Assembly (NCBI GenBank): GCA_022821585.1
Contig: JAJEDI010000033.1
Coordinates: forward strand, 1 to 62,376
DNA length: 62,376 nucleotides
Origin: Caldilineaceae bacterium
GTDB taxonomy: Bacteria > Chloroflexota > Anaerolineae > Caldilineales > Caldilineaceae
Direction: 5' to 3'
Below the pieces are notes generated by a model. That model saw only the letters and a list, made by a program, of their open reading frames with translations, had not been told where the DNA came from and ran no database searches. This document shows positions 44,503-53,679 of the stretch, in pieces. Both the position numbers and the translations under genes were made by a program. The number at the start of each line of letters is the position of its first letter. The stretch's first letter is position 1.

Positions 44503-45438
44503 ATGGCTACTGCCACCGCTACAGCTAACCTGCCCCGCCGCCGGCTGTCACAGGGTACGCGGCATACGATAAACGGGCTGCTATTTGCCTCGCCCTGGAT
44601 CTTCGGCCTGCTCGTCTTCTGGATCTATCCAACACTGGCGTCAGCGTACTACAGCTTCACAAAATACAACGGCGTCAGGAATCCAACGTTTACCGGGCTT
44701 GCAAACTATATCGAGTTGTTTACGAAGGATGAGGAGTTTTTGGCGGCGGTTTACAACACGGTCTATTTCGCGGTCGTTTCGATCCCGCTGGCCATAATCT
44801 TCGCCTTTGGACTGGCGATGATGTTGAACGCCAAAATACGGGGTCAGGTTGTCTACCGCACCATCTATTTTCTTCCTACCCTGGTACCCGAAGTGGCGTT
44901 GGCACTGGTATGGATCTTCATCTTTACGCCGCACAACGGCCTGATTGCGGCCCCTTTCAGAGCCTTCGGGTCGCGCGGCCCTTGCTGGCTGACCTGTGCT
45001 GAGTGGGCGAGACCGACGCTTGTTTTGCTTGCTCTATGGATTATCGGTCAGCAGATCATCTTGTATCTCGCTGGCCTGCAGGATGTTCCCCAGGACCTGT
45101 ACGACGCCGCCGACGTAGACGGCGCCAACTTCCTGTCGAAGTTCCGCAATGTGACCGTCCCGATCTTAACGCCTGTCGTCTTCTTCCATCTGATTACGTC
45201 GGTGATCGGCGCTCTGAACTTCTTTGCGATCCCCTACATTATGACTGGAGGTACCGGCTTTCCAGCCAATTCGACATTGTTCTATTCAATCTATCTCTAT
45301 AAGAACGCGTTCCATTATCTGGAGATGGGCTATGCTTCGGCAATGGCATGGCTGCTATTCATGTTCACTCTGGTAGTGACGTTGGTCATCTTCCGTTCTG
45401 CGCGTCTGTGGGTCTTTTATGCAGGAGGCGAAGACTAA
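44503..45438 (+). CDS. Sugar ABC importer permease, set 2 (MalF type)
   Basis: 311 residues with six helices. After a Ala/Thr-rich N-terminus, helix 1 is LLFASPWIFGLLVFWIYPTL. The EAA loop is DLYDAADVDGANFLSKFRNVTVPIL. A longer reading from 44437 is possible but its ATG lies in a hairpin loop. A GSRGPCWL insert near the middle contains a Cys not usual for the family. Confidence 0.9.
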   Translation: MATATATANLPRRRLSQGTRHTINGLLFASPWIFGLLVFWIYPTLASAYYSFTKYNGVRNPTFTGLANYIELFTKDEEFLAAVYNTVYFAVVSIPLAIIFAFGLAMMLNAKIRGQVVYRTIYFLPTLVPEVALALVWIFIFTPHNGLIAAPFRAFGSRGPCWLTCAEWARPTLVLLALWIIGQQIILYLAGLQDVPQDLYDAADVDGANFLSKFRNVTVPILTPVVFFHLITSVIGALNFFAIPYIMTGGTGFPANSTLFYSIYLYKNAFHYLEMGYASAMAWLLFMFTLVVTLVIFRSARLWVFYAGGED

Positions 45439-45439
45439 G

Positions 45440-46336
45440 ATGGTCGCCGACAGCCAGCCAGCCAACACCCAATTTGCTCAAGACCATGCCAGGCGGGTCA
45501 TGGCCAAGCGCATACGAGGGATCTTCCGTAGCATCCTTATCCATGCCAGCCTGATCCCAGCAGCCTTCGTTTTCACGCTGCCTTTCCTGTGGATGCTTTC
45601 AACCTCGCTCAAGCCCGACGTACAGTTTTACGCTTACCCACCTGTCGTCATTCCCTCCCCGTTTCAGTGGTCGAACTATCCTGACGCGGTAAAGTTCATC
45701 ACGTTCTTCCTTTATCTTCGCAATACGCTTACGATTGCCGTACTCGCGACGATAGGTGTGCTGATCTCTTCCTCTTTGGTGGCCTACAGTCTCGCTCGCA
45801 TTCCCTGGCGAGGTCGCAACTTTCTCTTTATCCTGACGGTGGCAACCCTGATGCTGCCCTTTCAGGTCACGATGATCCCGTTGTTCCTCGTCTTCAAGAA
45901 CCTCGGCTGGGTGAACTCCTGGCTTCCGCTTATCGTACCGCACTGGTTTGGGGGCGCGCTGTACATTTTCCTTCTGCGTCAGTTCTTCATGACCATTCCC
46001 ATGGAGTTGTCAGAAGCAGCCCGCATCGACGGGGCCAACGAGTTGAAGATCTATTATTCCATTATCCTGCCCCTCTCCAAGCCGGCCCTGGCAACTGTCG
46101 CGATTTTCGAGTTCATCGCCCGCTGGCGCGACTATATTGGACCGCTGATCTATTTGAGCGATCAGGAACAGTACACCCTGTCGTTGGGCATCTACGAATA
46201 TCAGACCCAGTATGGCGCTGAGTGGGGATTACTCATGGCTGCGTCGGTGCTGATCACGCTGCCCATTATCATGCTCTTCTTCTTCCTGCAGAAGACGTTC
46301 GTGCAAGGCATTGCTTTAACTGGCATCAAAGGATAG
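45440..46336 (+). CDS. Sugar ABC importer permease, set 2 (MalG type)
   Basis: 298 residues, six helices, EAA loop ELSEAARIDGANELKIYYSIILPL, and C-terminus TFVQGIALTGIKG. The ATG at 45440 lies one base after the stop of the previous gene, so translation is coupled; GGAGG is within that gene's last codons. A longer start at 45419 would overlap the upstream gene. No ATPase gene follows. Confidence 0.9.
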   Translation: MVADSQPANTQFAQDHARRVMAKRIRGIFRSILIHASLIPAAFVFTLPFLWMLSTSLKPDVQFYAYPPVVIPSPFQWSNYPDAVKFITFFLYLRNTLTIAVLATIGVLISSSLVAYSLARIPWRGRNFLFILTVATLMLPFQVTMIPLFLVFKNLGWVNSWLPLIVPHWFGGALYIFLLRQFFMTIPMELSEAARIDGANELKIYYSIILPLSKPALATVAIFEFIARWRDYIGPLIYLSDQEQYTLSLGIYEYQTQYGAEWGLLMAASVLITLPIIMLFFFLQKTFVQGIALTGIKG

Positions 46337-46476
46337 GGCGAAGCTGCGGGAATGATCTCCCTGTCTTTTCTCTGAAGTCTTGTTGAAGTTTCTGCCACAG
46401 ATGGCCGGCCTGTTCACGATGTTTTCCCCTCCCCTGGTCCCCTTACAGAGATTTCCAATTCAGTGAGGATTTCCGC

Positions 46477-47766
46477 ATGTCCATACGACTGGCCTTGATC
46501 GGGTGCGGCAGAATCTCACGACGGCACGTCCTGGCTATGAAAGACCTTCAGGAACGCGGACGCGGCGACTTCGTCGTGAGCGCGGTCTGTGATGCAAATG
46601 AACAAGCGGCGTCGGAGCGCGCCGACATGCTTGAGGAGCTACTGGGGGAACGACCCAACGTCTACAGCACGCATCACGAGCTTCTAACAGAAGCGCAAGT
46701 TGATGCCGCCGATCTTTGCCTTCCCCACGGCCTCCACCACGGTATCGCAGTGGACTGTATGGAGGCCGGTCTGCACGTGCTGTGCGAGAAGCCGCTGGGT
46801 GTCACCATCAAGGCCTGCCGCCTGATGATAGACGCCGCTGAAAAGACAGGGCGAGTTTTGTCGACGGCCGCGCCGCACCGCCGCCAGCCGGGACAGAGGA
46901 CAGCGAAATGGATACTTGATGAGTCCGGTCTGCTCGGAACGCCGCTGAGCTTCTTTCATCTGCTTCGTTCCTCGGCTGTAATTGAGGGCGCCCCCAGCCA
47001 GGCGTCGGGCCGGACGAATCCTGCCCAGCTGTGGGGACAGCAGCCGGAGGGGTCCAGTGAACCGCTTCCTGAGCACAAGCGCTGGCGCAGGGACAGGTTA
47101 ATGTCAGGTGGGGGGCCGGTGCTCGACAGCGGGTTTCATTACTGCGATTCTCTTCGCTATCTCTTTGGTGAGGTTGACAAGGTATACGCCGTCCTGCGGT
47201 CGATGAAGTCGGGCGCACCGGAGCAGATTGGCGACGCGCCGGAAGATACCGCTCTCATTACCTTTTCGTTCAAGAACGGAGTCACAGGCAGTTGGTCATG
47301 GAGTTTTGCCGCCCCGGGCGAAGAGGCCTACGATGTGACCTTTTGCGGGAGTCGCGGCTCATTGCGAGATACAACGGCGGGACCCTTTTCGATCTTTCAT
47401 CTGTTTGAGCGTACCCCCGGCAAGTTGGAGACGGCCCGCCTCGAATGTTCTGACGGTTCGGTCTACAATATGGAAGAGATGGAGAAGATGCACCGGACGT
47501 CGCTGTCGAAGGAGGAAGACGAGTTCCTCTACCCCGGTGGCACAACCGACGGCTTCTCAATCGAGATCTGGGAGTTTCTGGAAGTACTTCGGGGTAACAG
47601 ACCTGCGCCGGAGATTGACGGCTGGGAGGGCATGAGATCGTTGGCGTTGGGCGATGCCATCTACGAGTCGGGCTTGACCGGAGAGGTCATTTCCGTTGAT
47701 GATGTACTGAGTGGGAAGCGCTCCGCCTTTCAGGACCCGATCGATGAACACTGGGGCCTGTCGTAG
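46477..47766 (+). CDS. Gfo/Idh/MocA-family oxidoreductase
   Basis: 429 residues. The NAD(P)-binding Rossmann motif LALIGCGRISRRHVLAM opens the protein, and HGLHHGIAVDCMEAGLHVLCEKPLGV supplies the EKP Lys/catalytic motif. The C-terminal half is the usual beta-sheet substrate domain. Enzymes of this group oxidise sugars, inositols and their derivatives at a hydroxyl carbon. It follows the second permease by 140 bp and precedes the second PhyH by 33 bp, so it likely acts on what importer 2 brings in. Confidence 0.9.
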   Translation: MSIRLALIGCGRISRRHVLAMKDLQERGRGDFVVSAVCDANEQAASERADMLEELLGERPNVYSTHHELLTEAQVDAADLCLPHGLHHGIAVDCMEAGLHVLCEKPLGVTIKACRLMIDAAEKTGRVLSTAAPHRRQPGQRTAKWILDESGLLGTPLSFFHLLRSSAVIEGAPSQASGRTNPAQLWGQQPEGSSEPLPEHKRWRRDRLMSGGGPVLDSGFHYCDSLRYLFGEVDKVYAVLRSMKSGAPEQIGDAPEDTALITFSFKNGVTGSWSWSFAAPGEEAYDVTFCGSRGSLRDTTAGPFSIFHLFERTPGKLETARLECSDGSVYNMEEMEKMHRTSLSKEEDEFLYPGGTTDGFSIEIWEFLEVLRGNRPAPEIDGWEGMRSLALGDAIYESGLTGEVISVDDVLSGKRSAFQDPIDEHWGLS

Positions 47767-47799
47767 AACGCACCAGGGAAGTGTGACAGGAGGAAATCC

Positions 47800-48738
47800 A
47801 TGTCTATCGGCATGAGCCAGCAGCAGAAAAGAGATTTTGACGAAAAGGGCTTCATCATTTTGGAGGACTTCCTGACCAGGGCCGAGTTGGACAGGCTGCT
47901 GGCGGCCGTCGACGAAGTCGCGGATGAAGTGAGAGAAGCCCAGGGACTGGGGCCCGACGACCCCTTTGCCGTCCGCAATGCGCTTTCCCGTCATGAGGCT
48001 TTTCTTGATCTTGTCGACCACCCGCGCATGTTGCCATTAGTAGTGGATGCCATCGGCTGGAACATTCAGATTCGGACAACGCACCTGGACTACCGGCCGC
48101 CTTACCCTGAGACAGTCCGGCCCGGCACGCTTGGCGTAGGGGACGGCGCGGACCAGGAAAGGGGCTACCGAAACCTTTCGTGGCATCCTGACCTCGCAAG
48201 CGACGCCCTCTTCATGGCTCCCTCACTCGACGGTCGTTTGCCCTTTATGGAGATTAAGGTATTCTACGTGCTCTCGGACCTGAGCGAGGGGCAGAGCGGC
48301 AACCTCTGGATGGTGCCCGGAAGTCATCTTCGGTCGCCAAACGAGCTCCGTGAGAACGGCAGGCAAGTTGACTCTGACGAAGCAATGGAACTGCGGCTGA
48401 AGCCGGGCGCGGCAGTCGTGTGGCGGACGGCAGTCTGGCATTGTGTCGGTCCGAATCTCTCGGAAAGGACGCGCAAGATAATGCATATCGGCTACCACTA
48501 CCGCTGGCTGCGCCCAACCGACTACATCAGCCAGGATCAAGACCTCATTGAGCGTAGTGGACCGGTTCGCAAGCAGCTCTTGGGAGCGCTTGCCAGCGGC
48601 GGCGACCCGCTGGGGGCTGAATCGCAGTTCCACCCGTCTTCGCAGTACTGGCTGACGAAGAGTGACGACGATTTGCCTCTACGAGCGTGGGCCGAGGAAC
48701 GAGGCGTCGGCCGCGAAGGCTTCTTCAACGCCCTTTGA
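47800..48738 (+). CDS. Phytanoyl-CoA dioxygenase (PhyH) family protein, second copy
   Basis: 312 residues, unlike the first copy in most of its sequence. The iron ligands appear as His-x-Asp in LSWHPDLASD and the distal His in VWRTAVWHCVGPNLS, with KIMHIGYHYRW holding the likely 2-oxoglutarate contact. AGGAGG precedes the ATG. It is between the Gfo/Idh dehydrogenase and aldehyde dehydrogenase genes, so it should work in the same pathway. Confidence 0.88.
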   Translation: MSIGMSQQQKRDFDEKGFIILEDFLTRAELDRLLAAVDEVADEVREAQGLGPDDPFAVRNALSRHEAFLDLVDHPRMLPLVVDAIGWNIQIRTTHLDYRPPYPETVRPGTLGVGDGADQERGYRNLSWHPDLASDALFMAPSLDGRLPFMEIKVFYVLSDLSEGQSGNLWMVPGSHLRSPNELRENGRQVDSDEAMELRLKPGAAVVWRTAVWHCVGPNLSERTRKIMHIGYHYRWLRPTDYISQDQDLIERSGPVRKQLLGALASGGDPLGAESQFHPSSQYWLTKSDDDLPLRAWAEERGVGREGFFNAL

Positions 48739-48769
48739 CCGGCGGCGGCCCTGGAAAGAGCTCCAAGCA

Positions 48770-50332
48770 ATGGATAGCAATCTGGACTTTCACTCGGTAA
48801 GAGACCGGGTCTTTGGCGACCTTGGACTATTTCAGCAGGTCTCTGGTCTGTACGACGGGCAGTGGGTCGCGGGCGAAGGCCGCGGTCTCATAGCCATTCA
48901 CTCACCGATAAACAATGAGTGCCTGGCGGAAGTCGCCGTCGCTGGCGAAAAAGACTATGATCGCCTGATTGAAAGAGCATGGGCCTCCTTCGATGAATGG
49001 TCTCGTGTGCCAGCGCCGAAACGCGGCGAGGTTGTACGGGCGATCGGCGACAGATTGCGGGCATACGTGGATAGCCTGGGGCTGTTGGTTACGCTGGAGG
49101 TGGGGAAGACTCCCGTAGAAGGCAAAGGCGAAGTTCAGGAGATGATCGACATCGCTGACTTTGCCGTGGGGCTCTCCCGTCAGTTGTACGGGATGACGAT
49201 CGCCAGTGAACGACAAGACCACCGTCTTTACGAGCAGTGGCATCCGTACGGCGTCGTTGGCGTCATTACCGCCTTCAACTTTCCCTGCGCGGTCTGGTCC
49301 TGGAACGCATTTATCGCTGCAGTAATCGGTAACGTGGTGGTGTGGAAGCCATCGCCCAGCGCTGCGCTGACTGCGATCGCCACAACCAATATCGTCAACG
49401 ACGTGCTAGACGAGCAGGGGCTGCCGCCGCTGTTCTTCCTGGCCGTAGACGGGGCCGGCGAGATCGGCCAACGGATGAGTTCAGACAGCAGACTGCCGCT
49501 GCTCTCCTTTACGGGTTCAGTGCGAACCGGGCGCGAAGTCGCAGCAAGGGTAGGCGAACGACTTGGCCGCTCCATCCTGGAGTTGGGTGGGAATAACGCG
49601 GCGATTGTAACCCCGGAAGCCGACATGGAGATCGCCCTGCGCGGGGTTGCGTTTGGCGCGCTGGCTACGGCCGCCCAGCGGTGTACGACCACCCGGCGCC
49701 TGATTCTACATGAGAGCCTTTCTGACAGCTTTCTTCCTCGTCTGGTTGAGGCTTTCAGAAATGTAAAGGTCGGTAGCCCTCTGGAATCCGGCGTGCTGGT
49801 TGGCCCGCTGATTGACAGCCGAGCGGTTGACGGCTACTCTAGCGCAATTGGGAGGGCAGAGGCCGCCGGCGGGCAAGTGCTGGTCGGGAACTCCGTGTTG
49901 GCCTTGCCGGGCCTGGAAGGCGGAAACTATGTCGCGCCAACATTGATAGAGGGCCTGCCGCCTGACTCGGACATAGTCAGCGAGGAGACTTTTGCGCCGA
50001 TTCTCTATGTTTTCCGTTACTCGGACCTTCAAGAGGCCTTCGCCATTCACAACTGTGTGCCTCAAGGACTCTCATCCGCTATCTTCAGCAACAACCTGCG
50101 CGAGGTTGAGGCTTTTCTGAGTGTCATTGGCAGCGACTGCGGGCTGGCCAGTGTCAATACGGGAACGGCAGGTGCGGAGATCGGTGGCGCGTTCGGCGGA
50201 GAGAAGGAGACAGGCGGCGGGCGCGAAAGCGGGTCCGACGCCTGGAAGGCCTACGCCCGGCGCCAGACGGTTACGGTGAACTACGGCGATCAGCTTCCGC
50301 TTGCGCAAGGCGTTACTTTCGACGTCAACTAG
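48770..50332 (+). CDS. Aldehyde dehydrogenase, ALDH7-like
   Basis: 520 residues. The catalytic Cys305 lies in QRCTTTRRL and the general base Glu in LELGGNNAAIV; both contexts resemble ALDH7 (aminoadipic semialdehyde or piperideine-carboxylate dehydrogenase). The Asn in TAFNFPCAVWSWN is the oxyanion residue. The frame reaches back over the PhyH end, but AAAGAG and the family N-terminus place the start at ATG 48770. It should oxidise an aldehyde, possibly an amino-aldehyde, to the acid as the last visible step of this cluster. Confidence 0.9.
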   Translation: MDSNLDFHSVRDRVFGDLGLFQQVSGLYDGQWVAGEGRGLIAIHSPINNECLAEVAVAGEKDYDRLIERAWASFDEWSRVPAPKRGEVVRAIGDRLRAYVDSLGLLVTLEVGKTPVEGKGEVQEMIDIADFAVGLSRQLYGMTIASERQDHRLYEQWHPYGVVGVITAFNFPCAVWSWNAFIAAVIGNVVVWKPSPSAALTAIATTNIVNDVLDEQGLPPLFFLAVDGAGEIGQRMSSDSRLPLLSFTGSVRTGREVAARVGERLGRSILELGGNNAAIVTPEADMEIALRGVAFGALATAAQRCTTTRRLILHESLSDSFLPRLVEAFRNVKVGSPLESGVLVGPLIDSRAVDGYSSAIGRAEAAGGQVLVGNSVLALPGLEGGNYVAPTLIEGLPPDSDIVSEETFAPILYVFRYSDLQEAFAIHNCVPQGLSSAIFSNNLREVEAFLSVIGSDCGLASVNTGTAGAEIGGAFGGEKETGGGRESGSDAWKAYARRQTVTVNYGDQLPLAQGVTFDVN

Positions 50333-50677
50333 CGCAGAGTGCGGCCCTCTTTGGAACCCCAGAGTTACGGAAATTCCATTATTTGCGGTTTGTTTTAACT
50401 TGAGATGACCCCCCGTTCCCCAGAATCGAGAGCTTGCCCCTTCGTATAGTGATTCGTTCATGAGCGTGCCGGCTGTTGCCAGGCCTTGCTGACGGCGGCG
50501 CCTTGGAAGGGCAGCGGCAGTATCAGGTCCACGAGTCACAGATGGTGGTCTAACAGGACGCGACGTCGCGAGGATGGCCAGGCCCAGGGAAAGGCCGAGG
50601 ACCTGGCCTCCAAACCGCGGTGGCCTGTGCTCAGTTGGGTGAAAGATGGCCGGCCCAGCACCATGCGAGGTTTATGT
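50333..50677. other. 345-bp convergent gap
   Basis: Lies between the convergent aldehyde dehydrogenase and LysM genes. I see no clear terminator, gene or repeat. Confidence 0.4.
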
Positions 50678-51712
50678 TCAGTTGGCTACAGGGTACCTTC
50701 GCCCTTGGGCGGCGGCATGGATGCGTTCAACCAGCCCCCCTAATGGAACGAGGATGGCCGTGAATGTTGTGGCACCGTCTGCAGGGATGACGTTGAGTGC
50801 AGGGGCAATCGTGCGGGCGGCGATGACACGGTCCAGCGAGTCGTACGCAGTGAGTATGACCTGTACTTCGATCGCCTCATCCCGGCCGACGTTGCGAATT
50901 GAGCCTGTGACTTGGTATGAGGCCAAGAGTTCGCCTTCGAAGGCAAGATCCTCTACAACAAGGTCCTTGTAGTATCCACCCTCATACGCTGGAACGCCGC
51001 TAAGCGGGTAGATCTGGTAACTTGCGAACTCTTTGGGAGCTTTCTCGAACAGAATCGCGAACGGTGCCACTTCGCCTGGCTCAACCAGGTTCAACAGAGC
51101 CGAGCCATGTTCCAACGCCAGAGTTTCCTCGTCAGCGTCCAGGAGCTTGACCCCGACACGAATCTGCTCTAGCGTGAAGTCGTTGGTGTTTTCCACCTCT
51201 CCCAGGACCCAAAGGCCGCCGAGAGGTGTGAAGCTGAAGTGGACCCGCTGATGGGCGAATGGAATGGGAGTAGGTGTTGGCCTGGCCTGGGCCTGGTTGC
51301 CGTCCGTAGCGTTGCCGAAAGGAATCACAAGTCGCTGCCCTGGTTGGAGAGTTCGCGGGTCCAGAATGTTGTTTTCTTCCTGTAGCGCCTCTACCGAAAC
51401 ACCGTATTGGATCGCAATTCGGGAAAGTGTGTCGCCAGGCACCACAAGGTAAACAGTCGGGTCCGGAGTTGCCGTAAATGTCGGCGTTGGAGGCGGCGTG
51501 TACGGGGCAGGCGTAGCCGTAAATGCCGGCGCCGGTACTGCGGGGGGCGAAAACGTTGCTCCAGGCACAGGACCTGGGGTAGACGTTGGAATGACGGCGA
51601 TGACCTGGCCGCAACCGGACAGGAAGACGAGTGCCACGATACAACCTAGAGCAAACAGGGCGACCCTTCTAGCTATAATACGAAGTGAAATCTTCGGTAT
51701 CGTCACATACAT
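50678..51712 (-). CDS. LysM-domain lipoprotein
   Basis: 344 residues. The N-terminal signal ends in a lipobox (VFLSGC), then a Pro/Thr linker (about 35-85) of PTPTFTATP type. One LysM domain follows at about 87-133 (VPGDTLSRIAIQYGVSVEALQEENNI), which binds peptidoglycan or related glycans. The C-terminal half (about 150-340) resembles an FxLYD/extracellular beta domain: VLGEVENTNDFTLEQIRVGVKLLD. It should be anchored outside the membrane. No partner genes adjoin. Confidence 0.85.
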   Translation of the reverse strand: MYVTIPKISLRIIARRVALFALGCIVALVFLSGCGQVIAVIPTSTPGPVPGATFSPPAVPAPAFTATPAPYTPPPTPTFTATPDPTVYLVVPGDTLSRIAIQYGVSVEALQEENNILDPRTLQPGQRLVIPFGNATDGNQAQARPTPTPIPFAHQRVHFSFTPLGGLWVLGEVENTNDFTLEQIRVGVKLLDADEETLALEHGSALLNLVEPGEVAPFAILFEKAPKEFASYQIYPLSGVPAYEGGYYKDLVVEDLAFEGELLASYQVTGSIRNVGRDEAIEVQVILTAYDSLDRVIAARTIAPALNVIPADGATTFTAILVPLGGLVERIHAAAQGRRYPVAN

Positions 51713-51906
51713 CGCTGACTAGCTCAGGGTCCAACTATTATCAATGCGACCTTCTGAAGAATCAATGTGACCGTTCGCCTCACAATTCGCGATAGGAGCG
51801 CAGAATCGGACCTGTAAGCGCAAAACGGGTCCTTTTCATAAGTTTCGCAAACACTAAACTTTCTTGCTTTAGTGAAGCATTTGCATTATATCACAGCGCC
51901 TTTCCA

Positions 51907-51935
51907 TTGCCGACAGGTCTGCGGTCGGATATACT
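51907..51935 (+). promoter_or_regulatory. Promoter of the phosphodiesterase gene
   Basis: TTGCCG (51907-51912), 17-base spacer, TATACT (51930-51935). The leader to 51988 is about 46 bases. Confidence 0.5.
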
Positions 51936-51987
51936 GTCAATGTACACACGATTGGTGCAGGGCTGGCCGGCGAAAAGGAGAGACTGA

Positions 51988-52479
51988 ATGAGGATCGCGA
52001 TCCTTTCTGATAGCCATGACAACATCTGGAATCTGGAGAAGGCGCTCGTTGACGTGGGCAAGCAGGGCTGTGGAGTGTTGCTACACTGCGGGGACTTGGT
52101 TGCTCCATTCATCCTGGCGCAGATGGCGCAGGCGTTTGACGGCCCAATTCACGTCGTAGAGGGCAACAATGACGGCGACGGACGCCTGCAGCAGCAAGTG
52201 GCCGCCGGCTTTCCCCAGATTACGTTGCATGGTCCTTACGCCGAACTCGAGCTCGGTGGGCGGCACGTTGCCCTGATACACTATCCGGAGCCCGCGAGGC
52301 GCATTGCGCAGAGCGGTATTTTCGACCTGGTCTGCTACGGCCATGACCATCTACAGCACTGGGAGTGCATTGGCGACTGTCATTTGGTCAATCCTGGTGA
52401 ACTAATGGGGCGCTACGGCTCCCCAAGTTGGGGGATTTACGATTGCGAGAGCCATGAGTACTCCTTGCAGGCAATTTGA
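51988..52479 (+). CDS. YfcE/MJ0936-type metallophosphodiesterase
   Basis: 163 residues. All metallophosphoesterase motifs are present: ILSDSHDN, LLHCGDLV, EGNNDGD, ALIHYP and CYGHDHLQ. These dimetal enzymes hydrolyse simple phosphodiesters; natural substrates are unsettled. AAGGAGA precedes the ATG. It is followed by rnz on the same strand after 81 bp. Confidence 0.9.
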   Translation: MRIAILSDSHDNIWNLEKALVDVGKQGCGVLLHCGDLVAPFILAQMAQAFDGPIHVVEGNNDGDGRLQQQVAAGFPQITLHGPYAELELGGRHVALIHYPEPARRIAQSGIFDLVCYGHDHLQHWECIGDCHLVNPGELMGRYGSPSWGIYDCESHEYSLQAI

Positions 52480-52560
52480 CGCCTCGTCGCAAACTTAAAC
52501 GCTTCTACGCGCTCCCCGGTGTCCACTCGCCCCACGATTTCAAGACAGAGAGATACTACA

Positions 52561-53526
52561 TTGTTTGAGTTGATTTTCCTTGGGACGTCGGCATCCGCGC
52601 CCTCGGTCCACCGCGGTCTTTCGGCGGCGCTGGTCATGGTGCAAGAGCACCGCTTTCTGATTGACTGCGGCGAAGGGACGCAACGACAGATCCTGCGAAG
52701 CGGGCTTGGATTTCGCCGCCTGGACAAAATCCTTCTTACGCACGGCCACCTTGACCACATTCTTGGACTCGGAGGGCTTGCCAGTACACTCGGCCACTGG
52801 GAAGCCCTGGAGGAACTGGACATTTACGGAGGGGAACCGGCTCTGTCGCGGGTCCACCGTCTCATGGAGGTGGTCTTTGGGGTTGGGAACGTGGTACGGG
52901 CTGGGGTGAGTCTCAATGTCATTGAGGATGGAAATCTGTTTGTAGGCAGAGGATTCACGCTTTCAGCGTTTACGGTGCCGCACCGGGGCAGCGGCTGCTT
53001 TGGGTTCACTTTCGAAGAGGCGACTCGATCGCCATTTGACAACGCGAAGGCGGAGGTGCTGGGCGTTCCAGCCGGGCCGGAGCGGAGAGAGCTGGTGGCC
53101 GGGCGGCCGGTCGTGCTGTCAGACGGCCGTACCGTCAATCCCGAAGAGGTGTTGGGAGATCCCCAGAAAGGGGCGAAGCTCTGCTTTGTCGGCGACGTAA
53201 GCCGTACAGGGCCACTGCACAAGATCGTTGCCGGGGCGGACCTCCTTGCAATTGAAGCGACCTACCTTGAAGAGGAAAGGGAGCTAGCAAAGGGGCACGG
53301 CCACATTACGGCGCGTGCAGCGGCTCGTCTGGCGCAAAAGGCGGGGGTCAAGCATCTGGTACTGCACCACATCAGCCGCCGCTACCACGCCAGGCAGATA
53401 CTGGACGAGGCACGCGCCGAGTTTCCCAATACCGATGTTGCCGGCGATCTCGACCTGTTCCGGATTCGCAGGGGAAAGCCGGTCGAACTTCAGGCGGGCC
53501 GGAAGTACGTGGTACGTCGAGAGTGA
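52561..53526 (+). CDS. rnz: Ribonuclease Z
   Basis: 321 residues from TTG 52561; the frame is open to GTG 52519, and neither has a good ribosome-binding site, but homologues begin [11 protein letters not shown]. RNase Z removes 3' trailers from tRNA precursors lacking encoded CCA, and the tRNA-Leu in this window lacks CCA. The beta-lactamase fold metal motif is [16 protein letters not shown], with [10 protein letters not shown] before it and [10 protein letters not shown] near the end. Confidence 0.92.
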   Translation: MFELIFLGTSASAPSVHRGLSAALVMVQEHRFLIDCGEGTQRQILRSGLGFRRLDKILLTHGHLDHILGLGGLASTLGHWEALEELDIYGGEPALSRVHRLMEVVFGVGNVVRAGVSLNVIEDGNLFVGRGFTLSAFTVPHRGSGCFGFTFEEATRSPFDNAKAEVLGVPAGPERRELVAGRPVVLSDGRTVNPEEVLGDPQKGAKLCFVGDVSRTGPLHKIVAGADLLAIEATYLEEERELAKGHGHITARAAARLAQKAGVKHLVLHHISRRYHARQILDEARAEFPNTDVAGDLDLFRIRRGKPVELQAGRKYVVRRE

Positions 53527-53679
53527 AGACCGATTTGCAAGCCGATTTGAAGCGATGAGCTATTCTCAATTGAACCTGGTCTTCGGGGAGTGGGCATGCC
53601 ATACGATCCTCGGAATAAACCCTGTTCCTCAGCAAACTGCTACGCTTGGATAGACCGGCCCGTGCTCTAGAATTCTGAC

